Source: Sesamum alatum (taxonomy: Eukaryota; Streptophyta; Magnoliopsida; Lamiales; Pedaliaceae). From it: a DNA stretch of 64,000 nt. Each line of letters begins with the position of its first letter. Positions within the stretch are counted from its first letter, which is position 1. The notes beneath the pieces were generated by a model, which saw only the letters and a list, made by a program, of their open reading frames with translations, was not told the origin of the DNA and did not search any database. A program made the translations under genes and the position numbers. Below are positions 33,762 to 47,096 of this stretch, piece after piece. The stretch lies in contig JACGWO010000005.1 of assembly GCA_034509735.1 (NCBI GenBank), positions 14,621,264 to 14,685,263 on the forward strand, in the 5' to 3' direction.

Positions 33762-35510
33762 ATCTACATTAATGAAAATGTAAAGCAGAAATTAGCAGAT
33801 GATGCTAATATTATTGTTGAAGTTGAAAACTTGGTCTTTTAGTCTTTAACCCTCCCACTATTTATACGAAAGTCCGCCACTCTCAAGCGGAGTTTCAGGA
33901 AATCATTTCCTAGTGGGCTTGGGATCCACAAGCGTAATCTCCATGCCCCGCTTTTACGATTCACATGAAGAAGACCTTGTGGGAGATATCCAATATCATT
34001 CTCATCCAATGAGATTCCCAAGATATTTTGCCTCACCTATTCACATGGACCCGAGGACTCCAAGCGAACCATGTTACTCAGTGTTGGGCCCGACCCATCA
34101 ACCAAATCATGCCTCTAACTGTCGCCCCCCACGACTCGTGAGACAGGGAAACAGCGAGCGCAGTCTTTTTGTTCACAACAATAGTGCAGCTTTCCCTATT
34201 CCAAGTGTGCCACGACTCGTGAGACCACACTTGGATAGTGGTAGCTTCCTCACCACATTGCTGTGGATGGAAGGCTCGGACATACCAAAATACCAAGTCC
34301 GTTCTGGGCCTAATATTTAATTTGGTCCAACCAAATGAGAGTTTGTGTATAACCGAGACCTCATCACGTTATTGTGTTTTTAGCATGCATAAATATCCAA
34401 TATTTAAAGCGATAAATAAATACGCCGCATGCAAAAAACATAGCATACCCCTGTTAGGATGATCACAAGCCCAACCTATGCAACCCACTGAGCCCGCAGT
34501 GAGTCTATGGTCTGTCTAGGGTGGTCCTAAATTATTACAATAATAATAAACCAATTGTCATTCCAATGGGCCTTGAAGTGCTTCTTGTTTCACGCCTTGA
34601 AGCTCCTCCTTCGGGTCTCCGACTCCAATTGCTTGTTAAAAGTAAAACCTCACCAATCCTATCTACTCTCATTACAACTGAAAGTAATACATCGATAATA
34701 AACAAAACAAGCCTTAACATCATGAGGCTGAAAATACGGGAGATGATAGTCCAAAAACAAGAGGCACGCAGGCCCCACCCAACAGAAAATAAATGATCAT
34801 ACATTCATCCATACATAAGGTCTAGGGCTCTTGTGATCATCCCATGTTGATTCCATCAACTCACATAACATAATTATTCCAAATAATCATGCATAAATAA
34901 CCAATGGATATTCCAAATATCCAAGTGATGTCCAACATCACAAAAAGCATAAATATACAAATAATATGCAAAATTCAAATTTTAAATTTAATGGACATTT
35001 TAAACAATGCATCCAATGCATGTATTAATCCCAAATTAATTAAGCAAATTTAATCGAGGAATAATCTAATTATCCCAAAATCAAAAATGCAAAATTAATA
35101 TATTTTCAGAATATTGTGCAGCAAATGCAGAAAATCGAATTTTTTCGAAAAAAGTCGAAAAAACGGCACAAAACGGCCCAGCCGTTGTGCTGGCCGGCCG
35201 CCCGCGCGCATGGCGCGCGCGCAGGCGCCAGCCTGCGCGCGGCCGCTGCCGACCGATCCCAAATTTTTTTTTTTTCAGAACTGTTTCAGCATAATAACAT
35301 TAATATTATTCTGAAAATAAGCATGCAATTTTAGATCCAATCTAACAAAATTAAGCATGCCAAAAGTCCATTAAATCCAAACAATTGATTCATCATATTA
35401 TTCATATATTTATGTAATCTAACATGCCAATAAAGCCATTTAAAAGCAAGTAGATCATGCCAAACACATAGATCTATGCCCCTTACATCGAACCGGGCTC
35501 TGATACCACT
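33762..35510 (-). other. B unit 2 leader and PBS
   Basis: Leader with stem-loop 1 at 34201-34234 (perfect 9-bp stem), a shorter GC island at 35163-35258 with an oligo-T run after it, and the PBS complement GCTCTGATACCA ending two bases before the LTR at 35511. No gene is visible. Confidence 0.8.
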
Positions 35511-37738
35511 TGAAGGACAAGCGGATCCGCCCGGGAGCGCGAGCGGAAGCGAGAAAAGCGAGAAATTGCGTAAATTTAAATCAAATTCAAAATACGCGAA
35601 TCCCAAGGGGTGTACCCTTGGGTGCTCAACCGGGCGTTCGATGTAGGATGTGTAAATATTAAAACATATATTTAAACACATAGGGCATAGATATACAAAT
35701 GAAATCAATCAAAGCGTAATAAACCGTTACCTTTGATTGTTTAGCGTATGCTCCCGGCTACTAGCGTTGTTCCTTCTCCGGAATGCTCACGAAATCCAAA
35801 CGTATGGATTCTCCAAAGGTGATCACACCACACCGGAAGAAACACACGTTGTTCTTGCTAGAAAAGAACGGGTTTAGGAAGGAATCGGTTTAAAGGAAGA
35901 ACACTATGAATTAGTGTTCTCTTAAACTTACTTTGTTCTTCTTCTTGATTCAAAATCAAGTGAAGAACACAAGTGTAAGAGAGGGAGAGGGCACGAAATT
36001 TGAGAGAGAGGAGAGGATTTTTGTCTTCTCTTTTTCCTAGAAAAAGATGAATAATGAATCACTTATGCTTGGTGTTGTATATTCTAATATATATACATAA
36101 TTAATGTGATTATTGGAATGTGTCTAGGTTCATCCAAGGATGTGTAGATTCATTCCAATCAATCACCATCAATTCTTCAATCAAGCCTACAAAAATTTAT
36201 GGTATGATCAAATCATACCAAAAAGGAAAGAGCTTGATTGGAGTTGATTTGTCTCTTTCCAAATGAGATAAGTCAACATACCACCTAGCATGAAGCATGG
36301 CAGATTTTGCTTCCTTCAAGGGAGCGTGTCAGCCATGTTTGATTAAGGAAAGAAGTCCAACTTCTTCCCATTCCAAATTAGGAATTATTTCTCCTCTCGG
36401 GTATAATTTAACGGACCGGGTTTTATCGTAATCCAATTACGACATACCCAATATTAAATCCAATTTAATGTCCACTTAAATTATTCCCGTTGACCTTTTA
36501 ATCCAATTAAAAGATCCAACGTCTCAACATCTCAACTTTCCATATTTAATCGAAAATCCAATTTACCAATTAAATGAAAGCCCGATACAATATCGGCCCG
36601 CCCATCCAATGGACTTTTCCCTTAAGTAATCCAATTACTTATTTTATCCTTCGAGATTGACTCCAAGTCGATCTCTCAATCTCCTCGGTGATTTGTGTGT
36701 GACCCTTTAGGTTCACCCTCAGCTAGACTTGGGCCCGTGTCCCACAAGGGCCCGTTACCATGGGTGGCCGTCTAGCAACGGTCCATGGCACTAGAGACTA
36801 GGTGAATTGGCGTGAACATTTAGGCGCCAATTCCGTACGGGTACGATCCTTCCGTCTACCGTCTCCCGGCCTTAGTCTAGGGTATGGAATTGGGTGTCGG
36901 TTCCCATCCTTGGACTAGGCATCTATGCTTAATACTCGAGACCATGTATGCTTCATTGCGTCGACACAGGAAACCATTCCCTGTTCGACCAACCACTGTG
37001 GCCACAGCTTCAAACAACATGAAACCTGTCTCCGAGTGCATAGGAGATACCTCTGTCACATACTGACAGGGGACGGATCCTCATCTTGGAATCCACCGTC
37101 CTCGCTACACATTCCGACTGCACTGGACAAGGCTTATGATAATCATTTTACAGAATGATTACCTCTCGCCAGATCCAAGATACAGCCGTCGTGTGCACGC
37201 GACTGCCATGATCCCTCAAGTTTGAGGATTACTACTGTACTATCGGAACCGGGGAAAACCAATCATACCGACCAAGCCACCAAGGCTTCCATATGATGAT
37301 CCCCGCGAGTCAGTCCAGTCGGCTCAACCCAGTCGACCAACCCATCAAGATCGTGTAGGCGTCCCACGCCTGTCGCCGATGAAACACGGCACTCATCCAA
37401 TGAACACGACTCTTGACGCAAGTCTCAATAGGACTCTCGATGCCCTGTCTCGAGGTCCTCGACTTGGAACGTTTCAGACCAACTCTTATCAGTTGGTTTC
37501 ATGACCACCATCCAATGCGTGACCCAACTGCATGAGTTGTTATCCATGGTCTGTGGGCTTTGTTGTGATATAAGTTAAACGTCGTTTTAACAAATGTAAA
37601 GTGAGCACAACAAAGTAGGGTACCAATAGTGACGAACACTCACTTTATTCATCACATAATAATATTACAATTACATCGAGTTGTATAATAGGTTACAAAT
37701 CGCAAAACCTATTGGCTTTCTGGTCACCTATTCTAACA
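35511..37738 (-). repeat. B unit 2 5' LTR
   Basis: A 2228-bp B LTR from TGAAGGAC to TTCTAACA. Its TGTTAG end abuts C-family pol sequence (GTTAGGACTC at 37739), not B DNA. No partner for a GTTAG target duplication is found on the other side, so the left flank has been lost. Confidence 0.88.
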
Positions 37739-39444
37739 GTTAGGACTCACCCAAAACTCGTATATGGAGAAAGTCTAAAGAGATATCGAATGGACAACTG
37801 CAAACGAGGATTCCTTCCAATGAGGCATGGGATCAAGTTATCCAAGAAATAGTCCCCACAGACTGATGAGGAACTTGAAAGGATGAAGGTCATCCCCTAT
37901 GCTTCTGCCGTAGGTAGCATACAATACGCGGTTCTCTGCACTAGGCCTGACTTGAGGGACTGCTGAGTTTACCTGTGCATCAGGTCTGTATCTTAGATAT
38001 GGTGAGAGATTGCCAAAATACTCTTGAGTAGTCATAAGCCATGTCTAGTGCAGCTCGGGTGTACAAAGTGATAGTAGTTTCCAAGAAAGGATCTGTCTCC
38101 TGTCAAAAGGTATTGACAGTTGAGTCTCATGTATACTCTGTGTCTTGTCCCTGAAATCTGTGGCCACAGTAACTGAACAGAAGGGAAAGGTTTCCCTTGT
38201 GGCGTTTAGTAAGGACAGACCGACACTTAGGTCCAAAATGGGTACCTGCATTTTCCGTGCCCTAGACCCTAAGTGATGAGACCGAAGATAGAAGGACAAG
38301 TGTACTGTTAGAGCCTAAATGTTCATCCCCGAATATTTCACCTAGTCTCTAGTGCCATGGACCGTTGCTAGATGGCCACCCATGGTAATGGGCAGATTCT
38401 AGGAATCCGACCAAGTCTAGCTGAATGGTGAACCTAAAGAATCACACACTATCCACACACACTTAGTATTTAATTTAGAATTAAATATTGGAGTAAAGGA
38501 ATGATTAAATTAGATTTAATCGGGTCCTATATTTTCTTGGAGAAATTAATTCCTTCTATTTGATAAAGGGAATTAAATTAATAAATAGGATTTATTAAAG
38601 GGTTGATTTAATGGGCTTAGATAAATATTAATATTTATTTATTATATTATATTTATTCTGTTTAGCCTTTTGGAATATTTAATGGGATTTAAATATTCCA
38701 TTAAATTAAAATGAACGGTTGAGATGGAAAGGGGAGATGGAAGGCTAGGATTCGTTTGACTAGGTCAAACACTAGTTTGACTAGGACTTTGACTAGGTCA
38801 AAATCCTAGTCAAATTAGAGTTCTTAGAGTTGGAGTTTAAAGAGGATTAAACTCCTCCTCTATATAAACCTCTAGCCTCCAAACAATTGAAGGATGATGA
38901 TTCTTGAAATCACACACACAACACACACTCATCTCTCCCCTCCTCACCTCTCGTCCGCCCCCTCTCTCTCTAACAAGAAAATATTTTTCTTAGTTCTTTT
39001 GTTCTTGGAACATTAGAACTTAGATGAATCAATACCGTTAATTGATAACGTGTTGTTGATTCATCCACTCCAAAAATATACACTTGTTCGTTGATAGGAC
39101 GACGTGCAAGATACGTGGGTGGATCGTGTGTCACGATTTGGAGGGTCTCAAGAATGAGATCTCGGTGCAAAACGGGGAACAACGCGAGTAGCCGTTGAAG
39201 ACGAAAACAACAACGGGTAGGTCTCGTTTTACTTTTTCGTCCCGCTTTAATTTTCAACTCTATGGCCTCCATGATTTCTTTACATGCTTTATGATCATGA
39301 GATACACCGAACGCCCGGGAACCTCAAGGGCACACCCCTTGAGCGTGTTCTTTTAAATTAAAAGCATGCCTTAATTTTTGTATGTTTATTTTTATCGCGC
39401 TTCCGCATTCGCGCAATTCTCGGGACGGTCCACCGATCTTTCAA
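37739..39444 (+). mobile_element. C-family fragment, plus strand
   Basis: The first ~215 bp (37739-37953) are C-type pol encoding the RT region equivalent to LTQNSYMEKVL, NSKRGFLPMRHGIKLSKK and IPYASAVGSIQYAV, with several changes. At TGAC the sequence jumps into the middle of a C-type LTR, which then runs to its end at 39444 (GATCTTTCA). The LTR part has W-boxes (38754-38812), a TATATAAA at 38861-38872, inverted repeats (38467-38487, 38503-38521, 38578-38598) and the U5 hairpin (39323-39343). It is truncated on both the pol side and the LTR start. It is flanked on the right by minus-strand B gag. Confidence 0.85.
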
Positions 39445-40200
39445 TCTCATCCTTGGTTAGCCTTCTGCTTCTTTGCAGTGCCTGCAAATCATTGCAGATG
39501 TGAGCACCACACCCGGTATCCAATACCCATGAAGCAGAATTAGTAATCATACTAACCTCAACCACAAACACACCTGGGTTGGAGAGGAGTTGTGAGCACT
39601 CCCTCTTCTAATGCCCTTTCCCTTGGCAATGCATGCAGATATCATTTGCCCTAGACCGCTGAGAACCATGGACCTTCCCTTTCCCTTTGCTCGGTCCAAC
39701 CGGAGCAACAGGGACGCCCGGAGCGCGAGCAGGGGCCACAACCGTCTTCCCTTTGCCCTTCTTCCTCTTCCAGCGTCCGGCCCTCTTGCCATTCGCCTTG
39801 GAGGTCGAAGCCTCTCCTATCAATACCGCCGGTGCCGACTTGTGGGTCGTTGCCTCGTATTGGACCAGCATGTTGATCAACTCATGAATAGACTTCTCAA
39901 GTCCGTTCATGTTGTAGTTTACAACAAATGGGTCATAGGATGGAGGAAGCGACTGGAGGATCACGTCAATGTACGTGTCATTATTAAGCCCAGCTTTAAG
40001 GTCCTCGAGTTTCTCCACTAGGGAGAGCATCTTGACCCCATGACTTTGTACATACGCTCCTTCAACAAGCTTGGTGCCAAAGAATGATTTTGTGGCGGCA
40101 TATCTAATATGCCTATCTGGAACCGCATAAACCTCGTTCATGTGGAGCATTATGGTGGAGACGTTGTCCAGCCTCTCATACTGCTTCTGGATGTCGTTAG
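39445..40200 (-). pseudogene. gag: B3 gag-protease remnant
   Basis: Minus-strand gag from codon ~90 (SNDIQKQYE region) through the capsid, the basic linker and the knuckle (CMHCQGKGH, then a changed codon) to the protease DTGCGAHICNDLQALQRSRRLTKDE. It lacks the inserted base that breaks units 1 and 2 here, so it belongs to a different element, probably the host B3. The gag start and part of the leader are deleted: GTCGTTAG is joined to GCCCGACCC, removing about 560 bp relative to unit 2. Confidence 0.85.
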
Positions 40201-40816
40201 GCCCGACCCATCAACCAAATCATGCCTCAAACTGTCGCCCCCACGACTCGTGAGACAGGGAAACAGCCGCAGTCTTTTTGTTTCACAACAATAGTGCAGC
40301 TTTCCCCTAGTCTAAGTGTGCCACGACTCGTGAGACCACACTTGGGTAGTGGTAGCTTCCTCACCACATTGCTGTGGATGGAAGGCTCGGACAGACCAAA
40401 ATACCATTTTGATCCAAGTTCGTTCTGGGCCTAATATTTAATTTGGTCCAACCAAATGAGAGTTTGTGTATGACCGAGACCTCATCACATTATTGTGTTT
40501 TAGCATGCATAAATATCCAATATTTAAAGCGATAAATAAATACGCCGCATGCAGAAAACATAGCATACCTCTGTGTAGGATGATCACAAGCCCAACCTAT
40601 GCGACCCACTGAGCCCGCAGTGAGTCCATGGTCTGTCTAGGGTGGTCCCAAATTATTACAATAATAATAAACCCATTATCATTCCAATGGGCCTTGAAGT
40701 GCTTCCTGTTTCACGCCTTGATGCTTTTCCTTGGGGTCTCCGACTCCAATTGCTTGTTAAAAGTAAAACCTCACCAATCCTATCTACTCTCATTACAACT
40801 GAAAGTAATACATCGG
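40201..40816 (-). other. B3 leader, part 2
   Basis: Leader sequence between the gag deletion joint and the solo LTR. It contains leader stem-loop 1 with one arm changed (CTAAGTGTG near 40312) and ends in the target duplication ATCGG at 40812-40816. Confidence 0.8.
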
Positions 40817-43032
40817 TGAAGGACACGCGGATCTGCCCGGGAGCGCGAGCGGAAGCGAGGAAGCGAGAAAAGTGCGTAAATTTAAATCAAATTCAAAATA
40901 CGCGAATCCCAAGGGGTGTACCCTTGGGTGCTCAACCGGGCGTTCGATGTAGGATGTGTAAATATTAAAACATATATTTAAACATATGGGGCATAGATAT
41001 ATAAATGAAATCAATCAAAGCGTAATAAACCGTTACCTTTGATTGTTTAGCGTATGCTCCCGGCTACTAGCGTTGTTCCTTCTCCGGAATGCTCACGAAA
41101 TCCAAACGTATGGATTCACCAAAGGTGATGCACACCACACCGGAAGAAACACACGTCCTTCTTGCTAGAAAAGAATGGGTTTAGGAAGGAATCGGTTTAA
41201 GAGAAGAACACTATGAATTAGTGTTCTCTTAAACTTACTTTGTTCTTCTTCTTGATTCAAAATCAAGTGAAGAACACAAGTGTAAGAGAGGGAGGGAGCA
41301 CGAAAATTGAGAGAGAGGAGAGGATTTTTTTCTTCTCTTTTTCCTACAAAAAGATGAATAATGAATCACTTATGCTTGGTGTTGTATATTCTAATATATA
41401 TACATAATTAATGTGATTATTGGAATGTGTCTAGGTTCATCCAAGGATGTGTAGATTCATTCCAATCAATCACCATCAATTCTTCAATCAAGCCTACCAA
41501 AATTTATGGTATGATCAAATCATACCAAAAGGGAAGAGCTTGATTGGAGTTGATTTGTCTCTTTCCAAAAGAGACAAGTCAACATACCACCTAACATGCA
41601 ACATGGCTGATTTTGCTTCCTCCAAGGGAGCATGTCAGCCATGTTTAATTAAGGGAAGAAGTCCAACTTCTTCCTATTCCAAATTAGGAATTATTTCTCC
41701 TCTCGGGTATAATTTAACGGACCGGGTTTTATCGTAATCCAATTACGACGAACCCAATATTAAATCCAATTTAATGTCCACTTAAATTATTCCCGTTGAT
41801 CTATTAATCCAATTAAAAGATCCAACGTCTCAACGTCTCAACTTTCCATACTTAATCAAAAATCCAATTTACCGATTAAATGAAAGCCCGATACAATATC
41901 GGCCCGTCCATCCAATGGACTTTCCCTTAAGTAATCCAATTACTTATTTTATCGTTCGAGATTGACTCCAAGTCGATCTCTCAACCTCCTCGGTGATTTG
42001 TGTGTGGACCCTCAGCTAGACTTGGGCCCGTGTCCCACGAGGGCCCGTTACCATGGGTTGGCCGTCTAGCAACGGTCCATGGCACTAGAGACTAGGTGAA
42101 TTGGCGTGAACATTTAGGCGCCGATTCCGTACGGGTACGATCCTTCCGTCTACCGTCTCCCGACCTTAGTCTAGGGTATGGAATTGGGCGTCGGTTCCCA
42201 TCCTTGACTAGGCATCTATGCTTAATACTCGAGACCACGTATGCTTCATTGCGTCAACACAGGAAACCATTCCCTGTTCGACCAACCACTGTGGTCACAG
42301 CTTCAAACAGCATGAACGTGTCTCCGAGTGCATAGGAGATACCTCTGTCACATACTGACAGGGGACGGATCCTCTTCTTGGAATCCACCGTCCTCGCTAC
42401 ACATTCTGACTGCATTGGACAAGGCTTATGATAATCATCTTACAGAATGATTACCTCTCGCCAGATCCAAGATACAGCCGTCCTGTGCACGTGACTGCCA
42501 TGATCCCTCAAGTCTGAGGATTACTCCCGTACTATCAGAACCGGGGAAATCCAATCATACCGACCAAGCCTCCAAGGCTTCCATATGATGATCCCCGCGA
42601 GTCAGTCCAGTCGGCTCGACCCCAGTCGACCAACCCATCAAGATCGTGTAGGCGTCCCACGCATGTCGCCGATGAAACACAACACTCATCCAATGAACAC
42701 GACTCTTGACGCAAGTCTCAATAGGACTCTCGATGCCCTGTCTCGAGGTCCTCGACTTGGAACGTTTCAGACCCAACTCTTAATCAGTTGGTTTCATGAC
42801 CACCATCCAATGCGTGGCTCAACTGCACGAGTTGTTATCCATGGTCTGTGGGCTTTGTTGCGATATAAGTTAAACACCGTTTTAACAAATGTAAGATGAG
42901 CGCAACAAAGAAGGTACCATTGGTGATGAATACTCATCTTATTCATCACATAATAATATTACATTCACATCAAGTTGTCGGATAGGTTACAAATTGCCAA
43001 ACCTATTGGCTTTCTGGTCACCTATTCCAACA
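40817..43032 (-). repeat. Solo B LTR with target duplication
   Basis: A 2216-bp complete B LTR in reverse (TGAAGGAC to CCAACA), flanked by ATCGG at 40812-40816 and 43033-43037. Both sides are continuous B leader. The absence of internal sequence means a former element was removed by recombination between its LTRs. Confidence 0.93.
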
Positions 43033-43037
43033 ATCGG

Positions 43038-43923
43038 TAATAAAGAAAACAAGCCTTAACATCATGAGGCTGAAAATACGGGAGATGATAGTCCCAAGAA
43101 CAAGAGGCACGCAGGCCCCACCCAACAGAAAAAAAATGATCATACATTCATCCATACATAAGGTCTAGGGCTCTTGTGATCATCCCATGTTGATTCCATC
43201 AACACACATAATATAATTATTCCAAATAATCATGCATAAATAACCAATGGATATTCCAAATACCCAAGTGATGTCCAACATCACAAAAGTATAAATATAC
43301 AAATAATATGCAAAATTCAAATTTTAAATTTAAAGGACATTTTAAACAATGCATCCAATGCATGTATTAATCCCAAATTAATTAAGCAAATTTAATCCAA
43401 GGAATAATTCAATTATTCCAAAATCAAAAATGCAAAATTAATATATTTTCAGAATATTGTGCAGAAAATACAGAAAATCAAATTTTCCGGAAAAAAGTCG
43501 AAAAACGACACAAAACGGCCCAGCCGTTGTGCTGGCCTGCCGGCCGCGCGCACAGGGCAGCGCGCACGCGCGCTGGCCTCGGCCAGCAGCGGTCGGCTGC
43601 GCACCGCGCGCGCGTCCCTGCGCGCGCGCCTGCCTGCGCGCGGCCACTGCCGGCCTGATCAATTTTTTTTTTTTTTTTTTTTTGTTTTTCAAAACTGTTT
43701 CAGCACAATAACAATAATATTATTCTGAAATTACGCATGCAATGTTAGATCCAATCTAACATAATTAAGCATGCCAAAAGTCCATTAAATCCAAATAATT
43801 GAATCATCATATTATTCATATATTTATGTAATCTAACATGCCAATAAAGCCATTAAAAGCAAGTAGATCATGCCAAACACATAGATCTATGCCCCTTACA
43901 TCGAACCGGGTTCTGATACCACT
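43038..43923 (-). other. B3 leader, part 1, and PBS
   Basis: Leader with the GC-rich island (43508-43656), an oligo-T run of about 19 bases, and a PBS complement TTCTGATACCA with one change (GTTCTG for GCTCTG), two bases before the LTR at 43924. No gene is visible. Confidence 0.8.
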
Positions 43924-46156
43924 TGAAGGACAAGCGGATCCGCCCGGGAGCGCGAGCGGAAGCGAGGAAGCGAGAAAAGTGCGTAAATTTAAATCAAATT
44001 CAAAATACGCGAATCCTAAGGGGCGTACCCTTGGGTGCTCAACCGGGCGTTCGATGTAGGATGTGTAAATATTAAAAACATATATTTAAACACATAGGGC
44101 ATAGATATATAAATGAAATCAATCAAAGCGTAATAAACCGTTACCTTTGATTGTTTAGCGTATGCTCCCGGCTACTTGCGTTGTTCCTTCTCCGGAATGC
44201 TCACGAAATCCAAACGTATTGATTCTCCAAAGGTGATCCACACCACACCACACTGGAAGAAACACACGTTCTTCTTGCTAGAAAAGAACGGGTTTAGAAG
44301 GAATCGGTTTAAGAGAAGAACACTATGAATTAGTGTTCTCTTAAACTTACTTTTTTCTTCTTCTTGATTCAAAAATCAAGTGAAGAACACAAGTGTGAGA
44401 GAGGGAGAGAGCACGAAATTTGAGAGAGAGGAGAGGGATTTTGTCTTCTCTTTTTCCTAGAAAAAGATGAATAATGAATCACATGTGCTTGGTGTTGTAT
44501 ATTCTAATATATATACATAATTAATGTGATAATTGGAATGTGTCTAGGTTCATCCAAGGATGTCTAGATTCATTCCAATCAATCACCATCAATTCTTCAA
44601 TCAAGCCTACCAAAATTTATGGTATGATCAAATCATACCAAAAGGGAAGAGCTTGATTGGAGTTGATTTGTCTCTTTCCAAAAGAGATAAGTCAACATAC
44701 CACCTAGCATGAAACATGGCTGATTTTGCTTCCTCCAAGGGAGCGTGTCGGCCATGTTTGATTAAGGGAAGAAGTCCAACTTCTTCCTATTCCAAATTAG
44801 GAATTATTTCTCCTCTCGGGTATAATTTAACGGACCGGGTTTTATCGTAATCCAATTACGACGAACCCAATATTAGATCCAATTTAATGTCCACTTAAAT
44901 TATTCCCGTTGATCTTTTAATCCAATTAAAAGATCCAACGTCTCAACGTCTCAACTTTCCATGTTTAATCGAAAATCCAATTTACCGATTAAATGAAAGC
45001 CCGATACAATATCGGCTCGTCCATCCAATGGACTTTCCCTCAAGTAATCCAATTACTTATTTTATCCTTCGAGATTGACTCCAAGTCGATCTCTCAACCT
45101 CCTCGGTGATTTGTGTGTGACCCTTTAGGTTCACCCTCAACTAGACTTGGGCCCATGTCCCACAGGGGCCCGTTACCATGGGTGGCCGTCTAGCAACGGT
45201 CCATGGCACTAGAGACTAGGTGAATTGGCGTGAACATTTAGGCGCCGATTCCGTACGGGTATGATCCTTCCGTCTACCGTCTCCCGGCCTTAGTCTAGGG
45301 TATGGAATTGGGCGTCGGTTCCCATCCTTGACTAGGCATCTATGCTTAATACTCGAGACCACGTATGCTTCATTGCGTTGACCCAGGAAACCATTCCCTG
45401 TTCGACCAACCACTGTGGCCAGAGCTTCAAACAGCATGAACGTGTCTCCGAGTGCATAGGAGATACCTCTGCCACATACTGACAGGGGACGGATCCTCTT
45501 CTTGGAATCCACCATCCTCGCTACACATTCCGACTGCACTGGACAAGGCTTATGATAATCATCTTACAGAATGATTACCTCTCGCCAGATCCAAGATACA
45601 GCCGTCCTGTGCACGAGACTGCCATGATCCTTCAAGTCTGAGGATTACTCCCGTACTATCAGAACCGGGGAAAACCAATCATACCGACCAAGCCTCCAAG
45701 GCTTCCATATGATGATCCCCGCGAGTCAGTCCAGTCGGCTTGACCCCAGTCGACCAACCCATCAAGATCATGTAGGCGTCCCACGCCTGTCGCCGATGAA
45801 ACACGACACTCATCCAATGAACACGACTATTGACGCAAGTCTCAATAGGACTCTCGATGCCCTGTCTCCAGGTCCTCGACTTGGAACGTTTCAGACCCAA
45901 CTCTTAATTGGTTGGTTTCATGACCACCATCCAATGCGTGGCCCAACTGCACGAGTTGTTATCCATGGTCTGTGGGCTTTGTTGCGATATAAGTTAAACA
46001 CCGTTTTAACAAATGTGAAATGAGCGCAACAAAGTAAGCACCAGAAGTGATAAATACTCATTTTATTCATCACGTAATAATATTACATTTACATCAAGTT
46101 GTCGGATAGGTTACAAATTGCCAAACCTATTGGCTTGCTGGTCACCTATTCCAACA
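43924..46156 (-). repeat. B3 5' LTR (outer right)
   Basis: A 2233-bp B LTR in reverse, paired with 20333-22555 by shared variants and by the CAGAT target duplication. Confidence 0.92.
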
Positions 46157-46161
46157 CAGAT

Positions 46162-47096
46162 AGCCCACGGAGGATCCATTGAGAAGGAGCCCGGTGTAGG
46201 CCCAAGATGGAGAGCCCAAGAAGATAAAGAGGACTTACAAGGCCCATTGCATGTAATAGGTTATTAAATCTTGTAATAGCGTAGGGCCTACCCTTAGATT
46301 GACCATAGATCCACTGCGGGCTCAGTGGGTCGCATAGGTTTGGGCTTGTGATCATCCTACAGGGGCGTGCTAGGCTTTATTTTGCATGCGATGCGTATTA
46401 TATGCTTATGATTATTCTATATGCTTTATGTATGGTTACATTCACGCTTATAATATTTCTGCCATAACGCATGCAATGCAATACTTAATATGTAATGAGG
46501 TCTCGTTCTATCAAAACTCTCACTTGGTTAAACCAAGTTAAATATAGACCCTTAATAAATGGACTAGGACTCTGGGAGTCTGTCCAAGCCTTCCATCCAT
46601 GGCAAAAGTGTGGAAGATCTTTTAGGTCGATAGCATGGTCTCACGAGTCGTGGCACGACTATCGTGCTTAAAAGAAGCTGCACTTTGTCATGAACGAGGA
46701 GTAGACTGCTGTTACCTGTGTCACGAGTCGCGGAGGTAGCAGTGAGTCTATGAATCGGTTAATTGGGTCGGGTCTAACGCCCGACTAACGTGATTCGCTT
46801 GGAGTCCTCGGGATCACGTGAAAGGGTAAGGCAATTATCTTGGGAATCTCGTGGAATGAGAATGGTATGGAATACCTCTCCCACAGGTTCTTTTCCCATG
46901 CGAATCGTAAAAGCGGGGTATGGGGGAGATCGCTGTGGATCCCGAGCCCACTAGGAAAGGATTTCCCGAAAACAACGTTTGAGAGTGCCGTGTTTTCGTA
47001 GAAATAGTGGGAGAGGTTAAGGACTAAAGACCGAGACTTATCCAAAATATTACTTCACTCTGCTTTTTATTTTCTGCTTTATATATATGTTGTGAA
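46162..47096 (+). other. A2 leader, part 2
   Basis: The A leader resumes after the B composite. Stem-loop 1 is at 46628-46664 (arms CGATAG/CTATCG with a partly paired inner stem, loop GTCTCACGAGTCGTGG at 46638-46653). Stem-loop 2 is at 46709-46742 (CTGTTACCT with AGGTAGCAG, one G-T pair). The TATAAATA of B and C has become TAGAAATA near 46998. The leader ends at the gag ATG. Confidence 0.8.

Larger units (their letters stand above)
20333..46156 (-). mobile_element. B composite: rearranged minus-strand B array
   Basis: This is a single insertion site filled by several B-family pieces in minus orientation. From the 5' side (right) it reads: LTR 43924-46156, leader with solo LTR 40817-43032, gag remnant 39445-40200, plus-strand C fragment 37739-39444, LTR 35511-37738, internal unit 2, LTR 27917-30192, internal unit 1, LTR 20333-22555. 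The two outer LTRs share private variants (CACATGTGCTTGG, and GTAAGCACCAGA followed by GTGATAAATACTCA), so they are the original pair of the host element B3. The inner units come from a different, defective B lineage. Recombination, not simple insertion, is needed to explain the layout. Confidence 0.85.
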
